DNA from: Planctomyces sp. SH-PL14
Lineage (GTDB): Bacteria > Planctomycetota > Planctomycetia > Planctomycetales > Planctomycetaceae
Reading direction: 5' to 3'
Assembly: GCF_001610835.1 (NCBI RefSeq)
Contig: NZ_CP011270.1
Span: 7,334,001 to 7,398,000, forward strand
Length of the DNA stretch: 64,000 bases
Positions within the stretch are counted from its first letter, which is position 1. The number at the start of each line of letters is the position of its first letter. Made by a program: the position numbers and the translations under genes. The notes beneath the pieces are model-generated. The model was given only the letters and a program-made list of their open reading frames with translations. It ran no database searches and had not been told where the DNA came from. Below, one piece after another: positions 9,536 to 17,600 of the stretch.

Positions 9536-10867
9536 TCAGGCGAGCGATTCCGTCGCCTGCCACACGACCTCCCGCCAATCCGTCGACGCAATCCGGGACT
9601 TCCACTTCGGCGCCACAAACACCCGAACCCGCTTCACATACTCGTCAAACTGCGTCCGCGCCAAAGCATCCACCACCGGCGACACAATCCGCAGCGGCCG
9701 GTACACGTTCTCCTTCGGGAAATAGACGTCAATTGCCATCTCGATTTCCCGGTGCGGCGGCGGCGCATCAATCAGCACGTCCACCGCTTCAACTTTGGCC
9801 CCCCAGCTCTGCGAAAGCCGTTCCGCAACCCGTCCCGACAGGGCCACCAGCTCAGTGAACGGCCGCCGGGCGACGCGCCGGTAAACATCCTCCGCCTGGT
9901 AATGGCTGAACTCCGCCGCACGCTTGTAGATCTCCCGCCGCGGCCCAAAGATCCCCCCGAACAGCGGCTCCGCCGGATGACCCGCCGCAGCCCGGCACAG
10001 ATGATCGATCATCCGCTCCTCGGTCATCCCCAGCAGTTCGCTCAGATCGAGCTGCCGGTAGATCTCGTAAAACCCCCGCGCGAACATGCTCGTCGCGGCC
10101 CGGACGGCATGATGCCAGTAGACCTCGCTGAACATCACGTACCGGGCAAAGACCATCAGCTCCGAGGCGGTCTTCCCCTTCGACGTGATCGCCAGCCCAT
10201 CCCCCGCCTCGTTGAGCACCAGCGACTGAATCAGCCGCTGCTTGTCAAAATTGCGGCCGTACGGAACCCCACAGTGCTGGCTGTCCCGATCGAGGTAATC
10301 CATCTTGTCGATGTCGATCGGTCCCGACAGGATCGACCGCAACAGCCGCAGCTCGGGACTGTCGGTCCGCTTCACCAGGACATCCAGGACTTCCGCGGGC
10401 TCGATGTGCCACTCCCGCCGGAGCACGGCCGCCAGTTCGCCGTCGTCCGCCAGAAAACGCCGCGCGTGACTCTCGTGCGGCGGCATCCCCGCCAGGTGCA
10501 TGTCCTCGATCGGATGGCAGAACGGCCAATGCCCCAGGTCGTGCAGGAGTGCCGCGGCGATCAGGACTTCCGCCGCGTGCGGCGTCACCAGCTCGCAGAA
10601 TCGCGGGTCGTGACGCAACTGCTGGATGTACCGGAGGGCGTTGTGATAAACCCCCAGGGCATGCTCGAACCGCGTATGCCGCGCCCCGGGATAGACCCGG
10701 TGCACCAGCCCCAGCTGGGTGACGTGGTTCAGTCGCTGGAACTCCGCGCAGTCGATCAGCGACCGGACGCGGGGAGTGACCGGAACGTTCTGCTCCACGG
10801 GGATCCGCAGCAGCTGCCGGCCCGCTTCCAGCTCAACGAGTTCCGGAATTGTCATGAGGTCTCGCAT
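9536..10867 (-). CDS. HD-domain phosphohydrolase (dGTPase/SAMHD1-like, COG1078 type)
   Basis: The predicted protein is about 443 residues and belongs to the HD-superfamily phosphohydrolases related to dNTP triphosphohydrolases. The metal-site residues are visible in order: RHTRFEHALGVYHNA (first His), LLHDLGHWPFCHPIED (HD pair) and, later, DIDKMDYLDRDSQHCG (final Asp). The conserved opening PRVRSLIDCAEFQRLNHVTQLG is typical. Biochemically such enzymes hydrolyse dNTPs or related nucleotides; the substrate of this one is not known. Three in-frame ATGs exist, at 10891, 10867 and 10855. I chose the middle one because its upstream region has a purine-rich stretch, but this is uncertain. Confidence 0.88.
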   Translation of the reverse strand: MRDLMTIPELVELEAGRQLLRIPVEQNVPVTPRVRSLIDCAEFQRLNHVTQLGLVHRVYPGARHTRFEHALGVYHNALRYIQQLRHDPRFCELVTPHAAEVLIAAALLHDLGHWPFCHPIEDMHLAGMPPHESHARRFLADDGELAAVLRREWHIEPAEVLDVLVKRTDSPELRLLRSILSGPIDIDKMDYLDRDSQHCGVPYGRNFDKQRLIQSLVLNEAGDGLAITSKGKTASELMVFARYVMFSEVYWHHAVRAATSMFARGFYEIYRQLDLSELLGMTEERMIDHLCRAAAGHPAEPLFGGIFGPRREIYKRAAEFSHYQAEDVYRRVARRPFTELVALSGRVAERLSQSWGAKVEAVDVLIDAPPPHREIEMAIDVYFPKENVYRPLRIVSPVVDALARTQFDEYVKRVRVFVAPKWKSRIASTDWREVVWQATESLA

Positions 10868-10970
10868 CGCTGCGGACCCTATCAGGGACATGTTCGTTTG
10901 TCCATTGTTTCGGGGCTCCCTCGTCGCCGTTTGGGAACGAACGAAGAAGCGGAGATGAATGATGCGGGAG

Positions 10971-10999
10971 ATCCGGCGGAAATTTGACCTCCGCCGGAT
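10971..10999. other. Perfect 10-bp stem hairpin in intergenic region
   Basis: ATCCGGCGGA at 10971-10980 pairs perfectly with TCCGCCGGAT at 10990-10999 around a 9-nt A/T-rich loop. It lies between two divergent genes (HD hydrolase and FHA-STAS protein). There is no T-tract on either side, so a standard intrinsic terminator is unlikely. It may be an operator or part of the leader of the plus-strand gene. Confidence 0.5.
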
Positions 11000-11031
11000 T
11001 GGGGGCCATACTGCGTTCTGAACTGCGAGCC

Positions 11032-11116
11032 TGTCCGGGAAATGTTGGTTCCAGCAGCCGACCGCTCAGGGTCCCGCCCACATTCCAAGGAATGTGGGTC
11101 GCCAACATTCCGGACA
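11032..11116. promoter_or_regulatory. Nested palindromic element upstream of FHA-STAS gene
   Basis: Two nested inverted repeats. The outer arms are TGTCCGGGAAATGTTGG (11032-11048) and CCAACATTCCGGACA (11102-11116), which pair except for a two-base bulge. The inner hairpin is CCCACATTCC/GGAATGTGGG with a two-base AA loop at 11077-11098, a perfect 10-bp stem. The heptamer ACATTCC occurs in both structures. The element ends 75 bp upstream of the FHA-STAS start codon, so it could be a folded mRNA leader or a regulator-binding site. No known riboswitch was recognised. Confidence 0.55.
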
Positions 11117-11191
11117 CTCACTCAGCGCAGTAAAAAGACGGGCACTCGAACGGGGTCATCCCGCTTGAAAACACCGCCGCCATCCCATTCC

Positions 11192-12331
11192 ATGGACGAA
11201 CAGATCCGAGCGATGCTGCAATACGCCGTGGGGCAGCCCCGGCCGTTGCGGTTTTCCGTTCAACCGGCAGACGGGGCCGAGCCGGGAGCGGGCGCCACGC
11301 AGACGATCGAGCTCAATTCGCCGTTCGCGGTGTTGGGCCGCGGCCAGGGGGTCGACCTCTTCCTGGACGGCGAGACCGTGGCCTTCCGGCACGCATACCT
11401 CCAGGTGATCGGCAACCGGGTCGCGTGTCTCGACCTCTTCTCGCTCAACGGGATTCACTGGGACGGACCTGCGGCCACCCCCTGGCTCTCCGCGGACCGC
11501 CCGTTCCGGATCGGCGGCCATCGGCTGAAGCTGGAAGATGACTGGATCGCGGACGACCTCGTCTCTCCGCTGGACTTCAAGCCGCGGGATGAGCAGCGGA
11601 TCGAGTACGGAACTCTCCCCACCGTCAATCTCCAGCTCCTGAACTCGTCGGCCAAGGGGGTCGTCTGGCCGATCAACCGGGTCATCACACTCGTGGGCCG
11701 GGACGAACGGTGCCGGATCAAGATCAGCGACGACCGGATCTCCAAGGTCCATTGCTGCCTGCTGCTCCTGCCGACCGGCCTGTGGGTGGTCGATCTCCTC
11801 GGCAAGGGGGGGATCAAGCTGAACGGCTACGAGTGCCGCTGCGGCTATGTTGCCCAGGGCTGCGAGCTCCAGCTCGGCGGCTATGTCATGACGGCGCTGT
11901 ACCCGGACGCCGCTCTGGCCACCCCCGCTCCGGCGCCCGATTCGATCACGTCGAGCAACTCGGGGGCCTTTGCCACGCGCGTCAACAAGGTCTTCAAGGT
12001 CGAGACCTATGACGAGACCGTCGTGGTGATCCCGATGGGGGACGTCTCGGACTTCAGCTACAAGGAGATCCACCTCGACGCGGGGCGGATCACCGAGCTG
12101 TTCACCAAGCACGGCTTCCGGAACCTGATTGTCGATTTCAGCGTGCGGCCGTTCGTGGGGTCGATCATCATCGACGCGCTGGTCAGCTTCTGCCGGACGG
12201 CGCGGGGCCGGTCGATGTTCTGCAATGTCTCCGCCGAGATGCAGAGCTCGCTCGACGAGATGCGGATCACGACGAAGTGGCCGATCGCCAGCTCCCGGGA
12301 AGAGGCGCTCTCGAACGTCACCGTCCCCTGA
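11192..12331 (+). CDS. FHA-FHA-STAS signalling protein
   Basis: I start this gene at the ATG at 11192 (379 residues). The longer upstream frame would translate through the palindromic leader and has no conserved look. Residues about 35-105 look like a forkhead-associated (FHA) fold (PFAVLGRGQGVDLFLDGETVAFRHAYL). Residues about 150-230 are a clearer FHA domain (ITLVGRDERCRIKISDDRISKVHCCLLLLPTGLWVVDL). FHA domains bind phosphothreonine. Residues about 270-375 resemble a STAS domain (ETVVVIPMGDVSDFSY... LIVDFSVRPFVGSIIIDALV), as in anti-sigma-factor antagonists. A role in Ser/Thr kinase-linked partner switching is an inference. No kinase or phosphatase gene is adjacent. Confidence 0.8.
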   Translation: MDEQIRAMLQYAVGQPRPLRFSVQPADGAEPGAGATQTIELNSPFAVLGRGQGVDLFLDGETVAFRHAYLQVIGNRVACLDLFSLNGIHWDGPAATPWLSADRPFRIGGHRLKLEDDWIADDLVSPLDFKPRDEQRIEYGTLPTVNLQLLNSSAKGVVWPINRVITLVGRDERCRIKISDDRISKVHCCLLLLPTGLWVVDLLGKGGIKLNGYECRCGYVAQGCELQLGGYVMTALYPDAALATPAPAPDSITSSNSGAFATRVNKVFKVETYDETVVVIPMGDVSDFSYKEIHLDAGRITELFTKHGFRNLIVDFSVRPFVGSIIIDALVSFCRTARGRSMFCNVSAEMQSSLDEMRITTKWPIASSREEALSNVTVP

Positions 12332-12425
12332 ACGGTGGCGGTTCGGCTGTGGTCTCGAGAGATCCGGCCGGTATCCTTCTCTCCCACCGGCGTCTCGGTC
12401 CGGATCCGCCTCCCCGGCTTCGCTC

Positions 12426-13601
12426 ATGCGGCTTCGCCACGTCACGTTCCACCACGTCCGCATCCCGCTCAAGCGGACGATCCGCCACGCCTCGTTCACG
12501 CGGACCGCGACCGACTCGCTGGTCGTCCGGGCCGAGTGGGACGGGGCGGTCGGCTGGGGCGAAGGACTCCCGCGGCACTACGTCACCGGCGAGACGATTG
12601 ACGACGCGTGGGACCTGATTGACCGGGTGAACCTCGCGGAATCGTTCGGCGGCCGCGACTGGACCCTCCCCACACTGATCGCCCGCTGCGGGGAGTTTTC
12701 GCTCTCTCCGGGCCGCGACGACGTCCGTTCCTGTTTCGGCAACTCACTTCGCTGTGCCCTCGAACTGGCTCTCCTGGACGGCGCCTTTCGGTCGGCAGGG
12801 GAATCGCTCCGAAATCTGCCTCGGTACGGGGGGGAAGAGAGTGCGGCGGATCCCGTCGACGCCCTGCCCCGCTATAGCGCCGTCATCACCGTGATGTTCC
12901 AGCCGCGGGCGATGTCGCAGGCGGTCGCCTTCCGCGCGCTGGGGCTCAAGAGCTTCAAGTTCAAGGTGGGGGCCAAGCCCGGCGAGGCCCGTTTCGTGCG
13001 GCACGCCCGCAAACTGCTCGGACGGTCGGTCTCGCTCCGGATCGACGCGAACGAAGCTTGGCGGCCGGAAGACCTCCGCGACCACATGGGTCGTTTCGCG
13101 GCAGCGTCGCTCGATTCGGTCGAGCAGCCGATCCCGCACAGGGAGCTCGCGGCGCTCGCCGGGACAAGAGGTACGCTTCCGATCCCGGTCATGCTCGATG
13201 AGTCGATGTGCAGCCCGGAAGACGCACAGGCGGCGATCCGCGATCGGACGTGCGACCTGTTCAACGTCCGCCTCTCCAAGTGTGGCGGGTTCCTCCCCGC
13301 GCTACGGATCCTCCGCGCCGCGACGGCCGCCGGTATCGGTTGTCAGCTCGGCTGCCAGGTCGGCGAGACCGGGATTCTCTCCGCGGCGGGACGTCAGTTT
13401 GCCTCGTTCGCTCTTGGGCTCCGGTGGCTGGAGGGGAGCTTCGACAGCTTTCTCGTGAAGGAGCGCCTCACGCGCCAGAACCTGACGTTCGGTTTCGGCG
13501 GTCGGGGCCGCGAGCTCACGGGACCGGGGCTGGGCATTGACATCGACGAAGCCGCCGTGGCCCGCGTGACGATCCGCTCGAAGACGATCCGTTGTGGCTG
13601 A
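12426..13601 (+). CDS. Enolase-superfamily enzyme (mandelate racemase/muconate lactonizing type)
   Basis: A 391-residue member of the enolase superfamily, MLE-like subgroup (dipeptide epimerases, muconate cycloisomerases, OSB synthases). The KxK base pair is seen in SFKFKVGAK. The three metal ligands are Asp in LRIDANEAW, Glu in SVEQPIP and Asp in VMLDESM. The second base lysine is in NVRLSKCGG. The N-terminal capping domain begins LRHVTFHHVRIPLKRTIRHAS. The specific substrate cannot be assigned from sequence reading, but an L-Ala-D/L-Glu-type epimerase or cycloisomerase is plausible. An OSB-synthase role is less likely because the window points to futalosine-type menaquinone synthesis. The start at 12426 matches the conserved N-terminus; the upstream extension of the frame overlaps the previous gene and is rejected. 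Confidence 0.9.
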   Translation: MRLRHVTFHHVRIPLKRTIRHASFTRTATDSLVVRAEWDGAVGWGEGLPRHYVTGETIDDAWDLIDRVNLAESFGGRDWTLPTLIARCGEFSLSPGRDDVRSCFGNSLRCALELALLDGAFRSAGESLRNLPRYGGEESAADPVDALPRYSAVITVMFQPRAMSQAVAFRALGLKSFKFKVGAKPGEARFVRHARKLLGRSVSLRIDANEAWRPEDLRDHMGRFAAASLDSVEQPIPHRELAALAGTRGTLPIPVMLDESMCSPEDAQAAIRDRTCDLFNVRLSKCGGFLPALRILRAATAAGIGCQLGCQVGETGILSAAGRQFASFALGLRWLEGSFDSFLVKERLTRQNLTFGFGGRGRELTGPGLGIDIDEAAVARVTIRSKTIRCG

Positions 13602-13618
13602 CGGGGGCGGCGGGGAGG

Positions 13619-13803
13619 AATCAGCCACAGATGAACACGGATGAACACAAATAGGTCGATGGTGGTTGAGGTCGACGAGCGGTGAGCGGCCTGTGTCAGG
13701 ATCGGGTCAGTGACGCCCCCTGCGGTGAGAATCAGGCTGAGAGCTTGAGGCAGCGCTCGTCGCCTTTCTTATCCGTGTCCATCTGTGTTCATCTGTGGCC
13801 AAA
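13619..13803. repeat. Widely spaced inverted repeat (CCACAGATGAACAC type)
   Basis: The sequence CAGCCACAGATGAACACGGA begins at about 13621. Its near reverse complement, TCTGTGTTCATCTGTGGCCA, is at about 13783-13802. Each arm contains a further copy of the theme (GGATGAACAC; CCGTGTCCATC). The arms flank about 130 bp with no coding signal. They fill most of the 342-bp gap between the enolase-family gene and the next gene. The arm resembles short repeats common in environmental bacterial genomes, and a REP-like or hairpin-terminator role is possible. Confidence 0.7.
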
Positions 13804-13943
13804 AACTCGACGAGACAAACACGCCTCGACCGCGGCCATCTTTCCTGACCTCTCCGAAAGCCCTGCGAGGACGGCTGACCGGCCCGCACGAGCCCGATAT
13901 ACTCCCCACCCCACTTTCTGTTTCTGCAGCACTCGAGGTCGCG

Positions 13944-14864
<921 letters not shown>

Positions 14865-14948
14865 CATCGTGTTGGCGGCCTCCGCCGCGAGCCGCCGAGG
14901 AGCTGAATCGTCCCCTCCCCTGCCCCGACCTATCGACTCGGCTGTCCG

Positions 14949-15818
14949 GTGTGGGCCTGCCCGCACTGGAAGGGGACGGTCTATTCCGCGGCTTCGACGC
15001 GAAAGGACTGGCTGGGGGAGTACTCGGCCCTCTTTTCGACGGTCGAGGTGAACAGCACCTTCTATGCGATTCCGGCCGTCGAAACGGTGCGGCGGTGGGC
15101 CGAGTCGGTGCGGCCCGGCTTTGCGTTCTGCCTCAAGTTTCCGAAGGCGATCACGCACGAAAAGGGGCTGCGGGACACCGACATCGAGACGATGGCGTTC
15201 CTCCACCTGCTGGACGAGCTGGAGAAGCACGGCTGCCGGGGACCGGCGTTTCTTCAGCTTCCGCCGCAGTTTTCGGGAAGAGACTGGCCCGCTCTGGAAG
15301 CCTACCTGCGGTCGCTCCCTGGTGCGTTCTCCTACGCCGTCGAGGCCCGGCACGGAGACTGGTTCCTGCGGGGACCGGTCGAGCAGCGGCTGGACGGGCT
15401 CCTGGCGGAGCTCGGGATGGATCGGTGCCTGTTCGACAGCCGTCCGCTCTTCTCCGCCCCGCCGAGCGATGCGGCGGAGGAAGAATCACAGCGCCGTAAG
15501 CCCCGTTCGCCCTTTCGCCGGACGGTGACCGCTCGTGAGCCGATGGTGCGGCTCGTCGGACGGAATGACCTGACCGCGACGGGCCCGTGGATCGATGAGT
15601 GGGCTGCGATCGTTGCCGGGTGGATCGGCGACGGGCTCCATCCGATCGTCTTCACGCACGCCCCGGACGACCGTTTCGCCCCCGATCTGGCGATGGCGTT
15701 CCATGAGCGGCTGCGGACGCTCCGTCCGGAACTGCCTCCGCTCAGGAGCGAAGGAAGCTCCGGTCCGGCTCCAGCTTCGCCGCCGGCCCGGAAGCCCGTT
15801 CAGCGGACGTTGTTCTAA
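14949..15818 (+). CDS. DUF72 (YecE-like) protein
   Basis: A DUF72 family protein with a TIM-barrel-like fold and no firmly known function. Characteristic segments are WKGTVYSAASTRKDWLGEYSALFSTVEVNSTFYAIP, GFAFCLKFPKAITHEKGL, and the late VRLVGRNDL and FTHAPDDRFAPDLA. The first standard start codon in frame is GTG at 14949. However, the family's first strand is encoded upstream (YRLGCPVW, codons 14931-14954), and the frame is open back to 14907. The only start-like position there is ATC at 14907, preceded by GAGGAG at 14897-14902. The true start may therefore be 14907 with a rare ATC codon. The C-terminus is a Pro/Ala/Ser-rich tail. Confidence 0.85.
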   Translation: MWACPHWKGTVYSAASTRKDWLGEYSALFSTVEVNSTFYAIPAVETVRRWAESVRPGFAFCLKFPKAITHEKGLRDTDIETMAFLHLLDELEKHGCRGPAFLQLPPQFSGRDWPALEAYLRSLPGAFSYAVEARHGDWFLRGPVEQRLDGLLAELGMDRCLFDSRPLFSAPPSDAAEEESQRRKPRSPFRRTVTAREPMVRLVGRNDLTATGPWIDEWAAIVAGWIGDGLHPIVFTHAPDDRFAPDLAMAFHERLRTLRPELPPLRSEGSSGPAPASPPARKPVQRTLF

Positions 15819-15881
15819 GCTGACGCCGACAGCGGCGGCGACGTCACAGAAGTCCGCCAGCCGCGTCGGTCCTCCCGCCGA

Positions 15882-16256
15882 TCACTTCGTTTCCGGGGCG
15901 TCCGGCTTGGCTTCCGCCTTCTTTTCCGCTTCGGCCTTCTTGGCGGCCTGCTCGGCGACGATTTCCTTGAGCCGCTCTTTTTGAGCCGGGGTGAGGAACT
16001 CGCGAAGCTTGGCCGACTTCTCTCCCTGGAGCTTCTTGATCTGGGCCGCCAGCTCGTCGATTTTGACGTCGTACTCTTCGCAGACCGGGTACATCTTGGT
16101 TTTCTGGTCTTCTGACAGTCCGAGTTTGCCGAAGTTGACGGGGAGCGGTCCGCGGGGCTCCTTCTTGGTCTTGGCTTCGCCCTGCGCGAGGAGGAGCGAC
16201 GAGCCGGCGACGGCGAATCCGAGGGCGATGACGGAGAGTGTTTTCACGACGGACAT
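15882..16256 (-). CDS. Small exported helical protein (Spy/CpxP-like in form)
   Basis: The 124-residue product starts with a signal peptide (SVVKTLSVIALGFAVAGSSLLLAQG). The mature part is charged and helical: LGLSEDQKTKMYPVCEEYDVKIDELAAQIKKL, then KLREFLTPAQKERLKEIV, and a Lys/Ala/Glu-rich tail. The order 'LSEDQ... helix ... LTPAQKERLKEI' resembles the LTxxQ repeats of Spy/CpxP periplasmic proteins, but identity is too weak for a firm call. The start at 16256 is chosen because the upstream codons add nothing recognisable before the signal peptide. Repeat copy B lies between this gene and the divergent membrane-protein gene. Confidence 0.7.
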   Translation of the reverse strand: MSVVKTLSVIALGFAVAGSSLLLAQGEAKTKKEPRGPLPVNFGKLGLSEDQKTKMYPVCEEYDVKIDELAAQIKKLQGEKSAKLREFLTPAQKERLKEIVAEQAAKKAEAEKKAEAKPDAPETK

Positions 16257-16378
16257 GTGGTGACCCTGAAGAAGAGATTGGGAATGATTAGAGGGACGGA
16301 CTGGCCGCGTCCTTGTCTGGCCCTTTTGGCACACTATCGCCGTGGCCAAGCGATTTCCACCGACTGTCAGCCTAACCG

Positions 16379-16702
16379 GGGTCCAGGGGGCACCCCTGGT
16401 GGGGGATGCAAGGGGGCAACGCCCTCTTGCCCGCCGGAGGCCTGGCCGTCGAGAGATGTCTGGAGAAGTGAGTGTCCAAACGCGGGTGACGTGTGGGATG
16501 CCCCCTCACCAACCCGCGTGGAGTGCAAAGCGAGCTGTGAGTCCTCAACGCCGGTACCACAAAGGGGACGTCCGTCGCTGACCACGGTTCCTCACCGAAG
16601 CGCCTCCGGCGGCAAGGGGGCCGGTGTTGTTTCTTTGGACCCTTGACCCCGGTTGCCGAAGCACGTTGGGATTGAGCTATGGGCGTCGTGCCGGCAAGGA
16701 CG
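16379..16702 (-). repeat. Dispersed ~320-bp palindromic repeat, copy B (inverted)
   Basis: This copy is in the minus orientation and lies between two divergently transcribed genes. Its first hairpin has an unusual long loop that contains AAGAAACAACACC on the minus strand, a variant shared with copy E. The final stem is CCAGGGG/CCCCTGG. The 16257-16812 gap holds nothing else recognisable. Confidence 0.95.
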
Positions 16703-16812
16703 TCGTCCGAGCTCTGGAGTCCGCTCCCTCCGCCCGGCCCCCCCTGATTTGTTCGAACCCGAACCCGCTGTTATCCTTTGGGCTCGCTGAGACCATTCCG
16801 TTCGAGGGGTCT

Positions 16813-17328
16813 ATGGAATTTCTCCAGTCGTTGTGGCAGTTCATCGTCGCGGGCGCGGCGCTCATCCTTTCCCTCCTCAAGACCATCGGTCCCTGGACGC
16901 CGCTCCTGGCCTGGATCGCCTTCTGGTCACTCGCAGTCGACTGGAAGAAGCTGCAGAAAGTCCTCCTCGGAGGGGGGGCGATCGGCGTCGTCCTCATCGG
17001 CCTGCTCTGGATGCTCGTCTGGGGCGTCGTCGACCCTCCCGTCGACGGCTACCACTACATCTTCGGCCTGCGGCTTTCAAACTTCGTCGGCAAGCTCGTC
17101 TACGTCACGATGCTGCTGGTCATCATGTACCTGTCGGGCTCCGTTCAGCTGGCCGGACTCGTCGATCCGCTGGGCGACGTCTTGGCAACCGCCTGGAACA
17201 CCGACCTGACCCCGGCGGACGAGCACGCCCACGGCGATCACGGGCATGGCGACCATGGTCATCACGACCACGCCGACCACGGCCACTCCGCCAGCCACCA
17301 CGACGGCGGACACAGTGCGCACCACTGA
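16813..17328 (+). CDS. Integral membrane protein with His-rich C-terminal tail
   Basis: A 171-residue protein with about four hydrophobic helices (near residues 5-30, 31-48, 54-76 and 90-112). The C-terminal 35 residues contain about 16 histidines, mixed with Asp and Gly (HGDHGHGDHGHHDHADHGH). I do not recognise the family. A His/Asp-rich tail of this type commonly binds Zn, Ni or other transition metals, so metal storage, sensing or transport accessory function is possible. No metal transporter is adjacent (a ZIP gene lies 20 kb away). The ATG at 16813 directly precedes the first helix and is preferred to the longer frame, which would run through the repeat. Confidence 0.72.
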   Translation: MEFLQSLWQFIVAGAALILSLLKTIGPWTPLLAWIAFWSLAVDWKKLQKVLLGGGAIGVVLIGLLWMLVWGVVDPPVDGYHYIFGLRLSNFVGKLVYVTMLLVIMYLSGSVQLAGLVDPLGDVLATAWNTDLTPADEHAHGDHGHGDHGHHDHADHGHSASHHDGGHSAHH

Positions 17329-17453
17329 CTCCGTCCCCGGCTGCCTTGCCCTGTCGGGAGTCGTGTCGTCGCGTTCCCTCGGTCTCCTTCTGCCGGCTCC
17401 AGCGCCCCGTCTTGTTCGTGGCTTAACAGGCATCGTTCATTTTGAGGCCGCCC

Positions 17454-17488
17454 GGGGGAACAGGGTGACGCCTCGAACTGGTTCCCCC
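17454..17488. other. Hairpin GGGGGAAC/GTTCCCCC
   Basis: An 8-bp perfect stem (17454-17461 with 17481-17488) encloses a 19-nt loop, in the 272-bp gap after the His-tailed membrane protein. It is 126 bp past that stop codon and 112 bp before the next start. No T-tract follows it, so a terminator role is unproven. Confidence 0.35.
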
Positions 17489-17600
17489 TCCCCCCGACGG
17501 GCGCAGGGACTCGCGGCGCGCGGCTTGCAGCCCTCCCCTCCTCCGCCGCTTTGACCGAACTCCCCCTCCGCATTTCGTCTTCCGTTTTCGCCGGACACTC

